From Lachnospiraceae bacterium Zagget3 (GTDB taxonomy: Bacteria > Bacillota_A > Clostridia > Lachnospirales > Lachnospiraceae), in the NCBI GenBank assembly GCA_001941025.1, contig MSHE01000029.1, positions 1 to 30,964 on the forward strand: 30,964 bases of DNA. Direction: 5' to 3'. The position numbers were made by a program, and so were the translations under genes. Below are positions 7,449 to 14,953 of this stretch, piece after piece; position 1 is the first letter of the stretch; each line of letters opens with the position of its first letter. The notes beneath the pieces were generated by a model. The model made no database searches, was not told the DNA's origin, and was given only the letters and a program-made list of their open reading frames with translations.

Positions 7449-8612
7449 GTGGCAAAAGAGAAACCGGAAACAAAGCTATGCAAGCATTGCAAAACAGAAA
7501 TCCCCTATGATGCAAAGGTGTGCCCCAATTGCAGAAAGAGGGTCAAGGGCGGCGCGGCAAAATGGATTATCATTGCGGTCGTTGTCCTTGTCCTTTTGGT
7601 GGCGATAGGGTCTTCCGGCAGCGATGAGAATGGCGGCAATTCGGCCACGAAGGTGGGGACGGTGGGCGATGCCTCCTCCTCCGCCTCGTCAGAGAGCGGC
7701 GATGGGGATAACGCTGATGGCAGCGTGGCTTCTACCTCTGAGGGAGACGCCGGGGCGGAATCCCAGGGGGACGCTGAGGCGCAAAGCGAGGCCACCGCTG
7801 AGGTGCAGACGGAATACCGCGTGGGCGACATCCTGATGGACGGCGATGTAAAGATCGTTTATATGTCCAGCGGTGTGTACACGGAGGACAACGACTATTT
7901 GCAGCCAGAAGAGGGCTATCAGTACATCTATCTCCAGTTCGCCTTTGAGAACCAGTCCGATACAGACGACACGTCCGTCAGCTTTTACAGCTTCGACTGC
8001 TACGCCGACGGCTACAGCATGGAGATGTACTACGGCGGCGATGAGGATTTGTCCGCAACCCTCTCCGCAGGCCGTGCCACCTCCGGCTATATCTATTTCA
8101 CCGTGCCGGAGGATGCCCAGGAGATTGAGGTGGAATACACCACCAACTACTTCACGGAGGACAAAATCACTTTCCTGTATGAGGGCGAGCAGGACTCCGG
8201 CTATGTCCTGGAAGGGACCGCCGAGGCCACGGCGGACGCATTTGTTGTGGGCGACATCATTGAAGCGGGAGGGCTGACCATCACCTACCTCTCCTGCGAA
8301 GCGGATACCAGCTACAGCGACTACTACCAGCCGGAAAGCGGATACCATTACGTCACCTGCACCTTTGAATTTGAGAACACAGGGGACAGCGATGAGTATG
8401 TCAGCTTCTACGACTTTGACTGCTATGCCGACGGCCTGAATTGCAATCAGGCGTATTTCCGGGACGATGCACTGAGCGCGACCATTTCCTCCGGACACAA
8501 AGCCCAGGGAACGGTCACTTTCAAGGTGCCCGATGACGCCTCCGTTGTGGAGGTCGAATACCTGACAAACTATTGGACATCGAACCGGGTCGTGTTCACT
8601 TGCAACGAGTAA
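7449..8612 (+). CDS. zinc-ribbon membrane protein with two tandem DUF4352-like extracellular domains
   Basis: A 387-aa protein starting with GTG; AAGGAGG at 7434-7440 (8-bp spacing) fixes the start. The N-terminal zinc ribbon has Cys11, Cys14, Cys25 and Cys28 (CKHC...CPNC), followed by one membrane helix (about 38-54), a Ser/Glu/Ala-rich acidic linker (57-120), and two copies of one beta-rich domain at about 122-244 and 264-385. The copies share DCYADG, LSAT(L/I)S(A/S)G, a VP(E/D)DA turn and VEY.TNY at matching positions, so they arose by duplication. The topology is ribbon inside and domains outside. The immunoglobulin-like domain resembles DUF4352/telokin-like lipoprotein domains. Function is unknown; a sensor or scaffold at the cell surface is a reasonable guess. 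Confidence 0.82.
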   Translation: MAKEKPETKLCKHCKTEIPYDAKVCPNCRKRVKGGAAKWIIIAVVVLVLLVAIGSSGSDENGGNSATKVGTVGDASSSASSESGDGDNADGSVASTSEGDAGAESQGDAEAQSEATAEVQTEYRVGDILMDGDVKIVYMSSGVYTEDNDYLQPEEGYQYIYLQFAFENQSDTDDTSVSFYSFDCYADGYSMEMYYGGDEDLSATLSAGRATSGYIYFTVPEDAQEIEVEYTTNYFTEDKITFLYEGEQDSGYVLEGTAEATADAFVVGDIIEAGGLTITYLSCEADTSYSDYYQPESGYHYVTCTFEFENTGDSDEYVSFYDFDCYADGLNCNQAYFRDDALSATISSGHKAQGTVTFKVPDDASVVEVEYLTNYWTSNRVVFTCNE

Positions 8613-8629
8613 TACCGGACTTCCCGACA

Positions 8630-8659
8630 AAGGGCCAGCCTCCTGCGAGGCTGGCCCTT
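8630..8659 (+). terminator. hairpin terminator after the zinc-ribbon gene
   Basis: A perfect 12-bp stem, AAGGGCCAGCCT (8630-8641) with AGGCTGGCCCTT (8648-8659), and a 6-nt loop. The T-run after it is weak (TTGCTTCATTT), so termination may be partial. Confidence 0.7.
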
Positions 8660-8686
8660 GCTTCATTTGAACCGGTCTGCTATAAT
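8658..8686 (+). promoter_or_regulatory. promoter of the alpha/beta hydrolase gene
   Basis: TTGCTT (8658-8663), 17 bp, then TATAAT (8681-8686) with an extended -10 TGC just before it. The -35 overlaps the last bases of the terminator stem upstream. Confidence 0.75.
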
Positions 8687-8743
8687 ACAGGCAGGAATAC
8701 CGGACTTGCCGAAACGAAATAACAGCGAAAGGAACTGAGATAC

Positions 8744-9505
8744 ATGGATGCAATCAAACAGGAATCGTTTGCCTGCGTGCGGGACAACATGACCATCCGG
8801 GGGCTTTACTTCCGCCCCCAGGGGAAGAATCTCCCCATCGCGATTGTCAGCCACGGCTTTATGGCAAACTGCCAGACCACAAAGGGATACGCAAGATGGT
8901 TCGCGGAGCGGGGCTATGCCGCGTTCTGCTTTGACTTCAACGGCGGCGGACTGATGAGCAAAAGCGACGGGGCCACCACGGACATGACGATTTTTACAGA
9001 GGAAAAAGACCTGAAGGCCGTCGTCGCCTACGCCCAGTCCCTGCCGGAAACAGACGCCTCCTCTGTGACACTGATGGGATGCAGCCAGGGCGGCGTGGTC
9101 TCCGGCCTCGTGGCGGCGGATATGCAGGAGGCGCTGGAGCGGCTGATTCTGTTTTATCCCGCCCTTTGTATTCCGGACGACGCCAGAGCAGGGAAGATGA
9201 TGTTTGCCAAATTCGACCCGGCCAATATTCCGGAGACCTTCCGCTGCGGCCCCATGAAGCTGGGGCGGGATTATGCGGCCTCGGTTCTGGGGGTTGACCT
9301 GATTGCGGAGCTTGGCCGATACACGGGGAAGGTGCTGATCGTCCACGGTACGGACGATCAGATCGTCGATTATCACTACTCTGAACGGGCCCAGGCGGCC
9401 TGTCAAAACGCTACGCTGAAGCTGATTCCCCAGGGACAGCATGGCTTCTCCAAAGCGCATGACCGCCTCGCCCTGGGCTACGTGGAGGACTTCCTCTCGC
9501 AGTAA
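8744..9505 (+). CDS. alpha/beta hydrolase (esterase-like)
   Basis: A 253-aa cytosolic serine hydrolase. The nucleophile elbow is GCSQGG with Ser114; the acid is probably Asp205 in HGTDDQIV, and the base His233 in QGQHGF. The oxyanion region is VSHGFMAN at 35-42. This matches small peptidase-S9/BAAT-like or feruloyl-esterase-like lipolytic enzymes of Firmicutes that act on short acyl or plant phenolic esters; the true substrate is unknown. AAAGGAA at 8728-8734 is the ribosome site. It has its own promoter and appears monocistronic. Confidence 0.87.
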   Translation: MDAIKQESFACVRDNMTIRGLYFRPQGKNLPIAIVSHGFMANCQTTKGYARWFAERGYAAFCFDFNGGGLMSKSDGATTDMTIFTEEKDLKAVVAYAQSLPETDASSVTLMGCSQGGVVSGLVAADMQEALERLILFYPALCIPDDARAGKMMFAKFDPANIPETFRCGPMKLGRDYAASVLGVDLIAELGRYTGKVLIVHGTDDQIVDYHYSERAQAACQNATLKLIPQGQHGFSKAHDRLALGYVEDFLSQ

Positions 9506-9521
9506 GGCGGGCAGCATCGCG

Positions 9522-9630
9522 CCTCCTCCGGCACGAATCCGTTGGGCCATGCCGGAGGAGGTGAAACCACAAGTTCATAGTACCGCACAGAGCGCCGGTT
9601 TGCAATGACATCATTGACCAACCGGCGCTC
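9522..9630. repeat. two hairpins downstream of the hydrolase
   Basis: The first is a perfect 12-bp inverted repeat, CCTCCTCCGGCA (9522-9533) with TGCCGGAGGAGG (9550-9561), without a T-run. The second is a perfect 11-bp repeat, GAGCGCCGGTT (9590-9600) with AACCGGCGCTC (9620-9630), with an inner AATGA/TCATT pair; after it comes TTGCCTGTTT, so it is the better terminator candidate. The rest of 9506-9848 has no gene I can support and holds the dispersed repeat listed next. Confidence 0.65.
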
Positions 9631-9745
9631 TTGCCTGTTTACAGTTCAACTTCGGCTTGAAATCCGTCAGGATTCCTGTGCCTTTGCGCCTTTTTCTGAA
9701 GCGCAGGCCGAATGGCCAATTCCTCTTATGCGCAAATGCAGGGAG

Positions 9746-9823
9746 CAATGGCCGCAGGCCATGCGAGTCGCAGACACAATTTTCCTCGCAATCCGCTCTT
9801 GTCCATTTATTCAGAGGTTCCCT
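9746..9823 (-). repeat. dispersed repeat, copy 1 (minus orientation)
   Basis: Read on the minus strand it begins AGGGAACCTCTGAATAAATG (9823-9804) and, 52 bp from its start, continues with a 26-bp block starting GCGACTCGCATGG and ending GGCCATTG (9771-9746). The same two blocks occur in the same order near 16.7 kb (19/20 and 24/26 identical). ATGGCC-TGC-GGCCAT inside it forms a small palindrome. No transposase is nearby, so it is a MITE- or REP-like element or the remnant of an IS end. Confidence 0.75.
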
Positions 9824-9848
9824 TAGGACACGCGGCACAGCGGCCGCG

Positions 9849-11300
9849 CTATCCCATCCTTTGCAGCCCTTGAATACCCTCGTCCAGGATGCGCAGAGTC
9901 TCCTCTTTAGAGTATACCAGCTGGCTGCCTGGCAAGGACCGGAAGAAGTCCAGAAAGGCGCGGCTGATCGACCGCTCGGTGATGTGGATGTTGCAGTAAT
10001 AGGCGCCGTGGATAAAATCTGCTGTGGTGTCCATCCATATACTGCCGCTTGTGTCGATATACAGGGTCAGATAGTCCGGAATGGATAGAACAGATTGGCG
10101 CGCAATCCGTCCGATCACCCGGTCGGCAGCGATATCCTCCCGCAGTTGAGTGAGAAACAGGATGCGATCCGGCGGATCGATAGGGGTGACAAAGGCGGGT
10201 GGCATTTCCGTAATCTGCCCGGTTTCGATGAACCGCCGCAGCCCCTTCTCGGAAAAGATGGATGAAAAATTCTTCTCGATGGTCTGCACCTGGGTAAAGT
10301 GACTCACAACTGCGGAATACATCTCCTCGGGCAGCGCCTCGGTGCCATGGAGGTATTTGGCGATCTTCTCAGGGGTTAAATAACGTCCGAAGCAGGGCTG
10401 AGACATCACACAGAGGGAGCCGTTCTGGTCGAGCATGGTGGTGCTCACGTTCAAAATCTCCGGAAGCGTCATGGCAAAGGAAACGATTGGGTCACAGTGA
10501 TCCATCAGGCGGTTGAAATGATTGGAGAAGTAGCTGACCAGCCGTTCCGACTGCTGGATCAGCGCCGTGGACTGATCCTGAGACATCAAAATCAGGTAGT
10601 GGGGTGTGACAATGTAATAGTTCAGCGGGTTCAGGGAGAGGGCGCCGGGATGCTCATAAAAATAATATGGGCGGTAAAAGCCTCGGGCAATCAGGCACAG
10701 CGGGATGATCTGCTGCAAAATTTTGATGCTCTGGGTGCAATCGGTGTCGGTACCTGATGGGAAATAGAAAAGCTGCTCCGTGCTGAAATGGGCGCCGCCG
10801 CGCCAGAGCCGCATGAAAATGGATGCAAAATCCATGTTGAAAGGCAAAAACATCTGGAAATGTGCGTCCGAAGCCTGCCCCAGTTCCCAGGACAGAATGG
10901 AGTAAATCGCACTCTGAACCGAATACTCTCCCTCGACCAGCTTGTAGTCATATGTGGGTGGTAACGCTCTGGTCGAAGCGTCAATCTGCAGTTCCGTGGC
11001 TTCGGGTAAAAATTGTATCGCGGCCAGCCGATTCAGCATATCGCACACAGCGGTGCGGTTGCGCCAGTGACCCTCGCCCTGGAGCAGCATATCATAGAGC
11101 CGAAAAAATTCCTGCCGCTCCTCCAGGGAGAGCCGCAGATGTGAAGCCAGAGCATAAACGACCTTGCTGGGCAGAATGCGCTCGTCCTTAAGCGCCTTGT
11201 GAATCGACGTACGTTCTGCGCCGGCGCTGCGGGCAATGGATGAGATCGGTTCTCCGCTGGCATCGATCAGAGTTTTCAGATATTCGCTGAATTTAGACAT
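9849..11300 (-). CDS. large HTH (XRE/Cro-like) regulator with unknown C-terminal domain
   Basis: A 483-aa protein. Residues about 4-60 fit an XRE-type helix-turn-helix (SEYLKTLIDASGEPISSIA, then RTSIHKALKDERILPS) with the usual following helix LRLSLEERQEFFRLYDML. The remaining 400 residues have no motif I recognise; they alternate hydrophobic strands and helices with no membrane helix, and may be a ligand- or protein-sensing module. AGGGGAG 10 bp upstream supports the start. It is divergent from the zinc-ribbon cluster, with three dyads or promoters between them, so autoregulation and control of that cluster are likely but not shown. It could have replaced a two-component input for this region. 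Confidence 0.72.
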   Translation of the reverse strand: MSKFSEYLKTLIDASGEPISSIARSAGAERTSIHKALKDERILPSKVVYALASHLRLSLEERQEFFRLYDMLLQGEGHWRNRTAVCDMLNRLAAIQFLPEATELQIDASTRALPPTYDYKLVEGEYSVQSAIYSILSWELGQASDAHFQMFLPFNMDFASIFMRLWRGGAHFSTEQLFYFPSGTDTDCTQSIKILQQIIPLCLIARGFYRPYYFYEHPGALSLNPLNYYIVTPHYLILMSQDQSTALIQQSERLVSYFSNHFNRLMDHCDPIVSFAMTLPEILNVSTTMLDQNGSLCVMSQPCFGRYLTPEKIAKYLHGTEALPEEMYSAVVSHFTQVQTIEKNFSSIFSEKGLRRFIETGQITEMPPAFVTPIDPPDRILFLTQLREDIAADRVIGRIARQSVLSIPDYLTLYIDTSGSIWMDTTADFIHGAYYCNIHITERSISRAFLDFFRSLPGSQLVYSKEETLRILDEGIQGLQRMG

Positions 11301-11749
11301 GGTCGATTTTCTCCCCTGTTTTTATTTCAGTATAACATCATTTTCAACTGAGACGCAAGTTGAAGTGTGCCGAAATTGCACGCAAAATAGGGCACACTTT
11401 TTGTCACACCTTGAATAGAGCGGGAATTTCCTATAAAATAAAAATAATAAACGTTTACAAATGCCGAGCGCGCAAAGACAAACGTCTGAAGGACCTGACC
11501 ATCAACGTGCAAGCACTCTAACAGCGAACGAGCATTACGATGATGAGAACGAACTGGAAGAAATTACATTTACGTCATTTGACCCATCACAGATCTGGAA
11601 GCATGGGGATTACGATTTCGGGATGACCTCTGAATGTTTTGGCATCTAACGGAGAGAAGGTGACATAGCCATGAAGCCTTAGAAAAGCAGTGATTTTTGC
11701 ACATTGTAAACGGGGAAACACCAGTAAAAAAGAACAGGAGGAGTAAATC
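11301..11749. promoter_or_regulatory. divergent control region with two dyads and a rightward promoter
   Basis: AT-rich, no supported gene. Dyad 1: TTCAACT (11343-11349) and AGTTGAA (11358-11364), 8 bp apart. Dyad 2: AAGTGTGCC (11363-11371) and GGCACACTT (11391-11399), 19 bp apart and followed by a T-run, so either an operator or a hairpin. The minus-strand -10 for the regulator is TATACT (11329-11334) with a weak TTGCGT 18 bp upstream, inside dyad 1. A rightward promoter is TTGAAT (11411-11416), 17 bp, TAAAAT (11434-11439), which leaves a leader of about 300 nt before the next gene. A 62-codon ATG ORF at 11461-11649 lacks a ribosome site and is not called. Confidence 0.55.
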
Positions 11750-12328
11750 ATGGCGCTTTTTGACAATTTAAAAGGGAAATTCACGCAGGTTGGTCAGGAC
11801 GCGATCCAAAGAACGCGGGAGATGTCTGAGGTCGCCAGACTTGAAAGCAAGATTTCAAGCGCAAAGGACAAGATTAACGGGTTATACGGTGAGATCGGAT
11901 ACAGGATTTACATGGCCTATTCCGATAAACCGCTGCCGGAGGTAGCCAGTCTTCTTGCGCAGGTTTCCGGGCTGCATGCCGAAATTGACCAGGCGCAGGT
12001 GCAAATCAACGCGATTAACAGCGCGACCACCTGCCCGAGGTGTAAGGCTAAAATCGACAGGAACGCAGCTTTTTGCAGTGAATGTGGGCTGAAAATCGTT
12101 CGGGCTGCCCCTAATAAACAAACACAGCGGGTATGTGTTGGTTGTGGAAAGCCGCTCGCCGCCGACGTATTGTTTTGCAGCGAGTGCGGGACAAAGCAGC
12201 CGATTCCAGAACCCGCTGAGCAACAGCCTGCTGACACGCAGCCCGTTGAGAGAGCGTGCAGTAACTGCGGCGCATCCGTGCCTCCTGATTCTGCTTTTTG
12301 CCCTTCGTGTGGCAATAAAATGGAATAA
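11750..12328 (+). CDS. soluble coiled-coil protein with three zinc ribbons
   Basis: A 192-aa cytosolic protein. Residues about 5-92 are a helical, coiled-coil-like region. Three CxxC...CxxC zinc ribbons follow: Cys95/98/109/112, Cys129/132/143/146 and Cys170/173/184/187, separated by a Pro/Gln/Thr linker. There is no membrane helix. AGGAGGAG at 11736-11743 gives the start. It is first of a same-strand zinc-ribbon cluster, with 31 bp to the next gene, and is probably a cytosolic partner of the membrane ribbon proteins; multi-ribbon proteins of this kind often act as protein-protein adaptors. Function unknown. Confidence 0.8.
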   Translation: MALFDNLKGKFTQVGQDAIQRTREMSEVARLESKISSAKDKINGLYGEIGYRIYMAYSDKPLPEVASLLAQVSGLHAEIDQAQVQINAINSATTCPRCKAKIDRNAAFCSECGLKIVRAAPNKQTQRVCVGCGKPLAADVLFCSECGTKQPIPEPAEQQPADTQPVERACSNCGASVPPDSAFCPSCGNKME

Positions 12329-12359
12329 TATCGGTTTTTATTTATGAGGAGGAAGAAAA

Positions 12360-14711
12360 ATGTTTTGTCCTAATTGTGGAAAGAGGGTTCCTGACGGCAG
12401 CAAATTCTGCGGCAACTGCGGCGCGAAACTCGCAGAATTGTATGAGGCAGAGGTGCCTTCGGAGGAAACACCTGATTCTGGGGCGACGGTGCCCCCGCAG
12501 TATTCCGGTGTACAGCCTGATACGCCGCCTGCGGCTAACGTTGTCGCGCCCAGCGCCAGGAAAAAGGTCGATAAAAAGCTGATCAGTATCGCGGTGGCAG
12601 CAGTGGCAGTGATTGTTGTCGTCGTTTTCGTGATTCAGGCGATTTTTTCCGCAGGCGGAGGCAGCGGCAACGCCTATGTCTATTTGTCGGATGGCGATTA
12701 TGAATTGGTTACCAACCTGAATAATGTGGAGGCCATTGAAATCGCATCCAGCCGGTCTGATTATACGTATTCCAGCCTGGTATCCTTCAGCCCCAGCGGG
12801 AAATATATCTACTACTACACGAAGTATGATTCTTCGAACGGAACCGGAACCCTGTGCCGGGCTGAATACGGGAAGCTGAAAGCGGATTCCAGCAAGAATG
12901 ACAACTACATTGAAACCATTGCGTCAAATGTGTCCCTGGGGTTCAAGTGTATTGATGATGAAACGGTACTCTACAAAAACGGCGATGGTACGCTATATTA
13001 TTATGATGGCAGCGAATCAACACAGCTGGCGAAATCGGTCAACCTGTTCTACACTGACGGTACGGAGCGTGTGGTGTATTCGACCGGGACATATGACGAA
13101 GGGTACACGTTATATGGTATGTATGTTACCGATCCGGACAGCAAGGTAAAACTGGCGTCCAACTATTATAGCTTATACAGTACGGATGATTTTGACCATA
13201 TTTATTATACAAAAAGAGATGATGACTATAACGAAACGCTGTATGTCGTTGGATTTGACAAGGATTCGGAGCAGCTTGGGAAAAATGTCACTATACTGAA
13301 TGTTGATGATGGATTGGTATATTTCATGGCCGAAAACGGTGAAACAATTTCCCTCTACGATTATGTTGAGGATACATATGCATCTGCTGATGCGGGTATT
13401 ACGGAACCGGATCCTGACGACTACAGCATCCCTGAATACAGTTATGAAATGGTATATGGTTCAAATTTGTCTGAAAGCGATTATGATGAGCTTTATACAA
13501 CCTGTACGAAAGACCTCTATTGGTATGGTGAGAGCAGAATATGGTCCTACTCGATGGAGGAGTCGCTGGATATCGACTGGAGCGTTAAATCCGATGCCAC
13601 CCATGCGGCGACCCAGAGCTTTATTGATACATTTGCTGCCTCTGCAGATGAAAATGGGTATATTCTGGTTACGGACGAGGTAAAAGCTGCGCTGCAGGAA
13701 ATTCAGAATACGTATAGTGATGATCCTGAAGACGAATGGATGTGGCTGTGGCTTTGCTACAACAAATACCAGTCTGGCGAAACGATAGATGACGCTTATT
13801 ATACCGCATACGAGGCGTACGAAGAGGCCACCGACCGGATCTACATCAGGGAAACCCTGCAGGACAGTGAAAACGATTATGCGCTTCAAACGATTTACTG
13901 CTATGCAAATGGCACATTAACGGCTGTCGCTGAAAACGTGCTTTCGACCAGCACCTATGCTTATACCGGTGCCGTTCTGTACAATACACCGGATATGGTC
14001 ACGGAAACAATTGATATGACAAACGTTTATTCAACAAGCAGTGTGACCTCCTTGTTCTCTATCGATAATTCAGCGGAAAACTATCTGCTGTGCTACGGGA
14101 GTATAACACCGGTTCAGATTTCGGCAAGTGCCGCAGAGGATATAGATGACTTCTATTATGATTATGACGAAGTCGGATTTTATGTTGCCGGGTCAGGCAT
14201 ATATGCCACTGTGGGTGACGATGTCGATGATGCGTATACTTATTTCGCTGCCATTAGCAACGGCACAGTGGGTGAGTTTTCTTATTTGAGCGATGGCATA
14301 TATTTCCCGATGGAAGACTCCAACGCATATTATGCATACAACATTTATTGGAGCGATAGTGATGATGCGTATTACTTTGATCTCTATCAATATGTCAACG
14401 GAGAAAGCAAGCTGCTGGCACGGGATATTCTCTTAGATACCATTAGGATCTACGAAGATGGACTCATTTTGGCCTATACGGACTACACCAGTGATGGATA
14501 TGAATTGACTATGTTTGATGATGAAGGCAAGGGCACCATGATCGCGGATGATGTAGAATTCTATACCCGCTGTGCAGAGGGCAACATCCTGTATATAAGC
14601 GATGGAGACCTCTATTCCTACGACGAAGGGAAGCGGACTATGATCGGTTGGGATGTTGACCGGTGTTGGGTGCTGAACTCGATGGAGCCCGTCAGCTACT
14701 ATGATTACTAA
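12360..14711 (+). CDS. zinc-ribbon membrane protein with very large Tyr/Asp-rich extracellular domain
   Basis: A 783-aa protein: one zinc ribbon (MFCPNCG...FCGNCG; Cys3, Cys6, Cys17, Cys20), a Pro/Thr linker, a membrane helix (about 74-96), then some 680 residues outside that are rich in Tyr, Asp and Ser. Recurrent short units of the type Y(V/I)YYY, DGxLYYYDG and GLVYFMAENG suggest beta-propeller blades as in DUF5050/TolB-like domains, but I could not set blade borders; a helical insert lies around 430-520. GAGGAGG just upstream is a strong ribosome site. The base composition is visibly AT-richer than the mgl and aro genes. Likely a surface sensor or binding protein; no enzyme motif seen. Confidence 0.78.
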   Translation: MFCPNCGKRVPDGSKFCGNCGAKLAELYEAEVPSEETPDSGATVPPQYSGVQPDTPPAANVVAPSARKKVDKKLISIAVAAVAVIVVVVFVIQAIFSAGGGSGNAYVYLSDGDYELVTNLNNVEAIEIASSRSDYTYSSLVSFSPSGKYIYYYTKYDSSNGTGTLCRAEYGKLKADSSKNDNYIETIASNVSLGFKCIDDETVLYKNGDGTLYYYDGSESTQLAKSVNLFYTDGTERVVYSTGTYDEGYTLYGMYVTDPDSKVKLASNYYSLYSTDDFDHIYYTKRDDDYNETLYVVGFDKDSEQLGKNVTILNVDDGLVYFMAENGETISLYDYVEDTYASADAGITEPDPDDYSIPEYSYEMVYGSNLSESDYDELYTTCTKDLYWYGESRIWSYSMEESLDIDWSVKSDATHAATQSFIDTFAASADENGYILVTDEVKAALQEIQNTYSDDPEDEWMWLWLCYNKYQSGETIDDAYYTAYEAYEEATDRIYIRETLQDSENDYALQTIYCYANGTLTAVAENVLSTSTYAYTGAVLYNTPDMVTETIDMTNVYSTSSVTSLFSIDNSAENYLLCYGSITPVQISASAAEDIDDFYYDYDEVGFYVAGSGIYATVGDDVDDAYTYFAAISNGTVGEFSYLSDGIYFPMEDSNAYYAYNIYWSDSDDAYYFDLYQYVNGESKLLARDILLDTIRIYEDGLILAYTDYTSDGYELTMFDDEGKGTMIADDVEFYTRCAEGNILYISDGDLYSYDEGKRTMIGWDVDRCWVLNSMEPVSYYDY

Positions 14712-14823
14712 GATTTTGAGGGTGTTGGGGAATCTTCTTGCCGCAGTGCTGCTGATTACCGCTGAGCTGTTGCTGGTGATGATGATATTGACAATGCCAA
14801 AGAAAGTATGGAGGAAATCCTAA
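14701..14823 (+). CDS. possible 40-aa single-pass membrane protein overlapping the previous gene's stop
   Basis: ATG at 14701 lies 8 bp before the TAA of the 783-aa gene and opens a 40-codon frame. The product has a long hydrophobic helix (about residues 7-31, AAVLLITAELLLVMMIL) and a basic tail ending KKVWRKS. No good ribosome site precedes it, so expression would depend on coupling to the upstream gene. It could equally be the membrane-helix part of the broken zinc-ribbon gene that follows in another frame. Confidence 0.35.
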   Translation: MITKILRVLGNLLAAVLLITAELLLVMMILTMPKKVWRKS

Positions 14824-14953
14824 CCCGGCTGTCCGAAAAAACAGAAAACTACCGGGTCGCTATTGTGGCCAACCGCTGGATCCCTCGGCGAAGTTCTGTG
14901 GCCGCTGCGGCGCACGAATCCCTGCAAACGAAGAACAGGAGCGTGAAAAATGA
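14792..14953 (+). pseudogene. decayed zinc-ribbon gene fragment
   Basis: The frame ending at the TGA at 14951-14953 reads GRYCGQPLDPSAKFCGRCG then ARIPANEEQEREK, a clear zinc ribbon. The first zinc ligand is Gly (ggt at 14855-14857), where one base change from tgt would give Cys. No ATG, GTG or TTG opens this frame after the stop at 14789. A hydrophobic segment (14701-14823) and a helix-like segment (MEEILTRLSEKTENYR, ATG at 14808) lie upstream in the two other frames, as expected after frameshifts. The TGA overlaps the ATG of the next gene as ATGA, a coupling arrangement left from an intact gene. Confidence 0.6.

Larger units (their letters stand above)
8611..8712. repeat. 17-bp direct repeat flanking a terminator/promoter segment
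   Basis: AATACCGGACTTcCCGA at 8611-8627 and AATACCGGACTTgCCGA at 8696-8712 match at 16 of 17 positions, 85 bp apart. The first copy begins inside the stop codon of the upstream gene. Between them lie the terminator and the next promoter. Confidence 0.8.

Noticed and set aside
9605..9838. Small ORFs on both strands around repeat copy 1
   Set aside because: No ribosome sites, and the frames are accidental over hairpins and the dispersed repeat.
11461..11649. 62-codon ORF in the control region
   Set aside because: The ATG follows a promoter but has no ribosome site (AAACGTTTACAA), and the product has no recognisable motif. It could be a relic; not strong enough to call.
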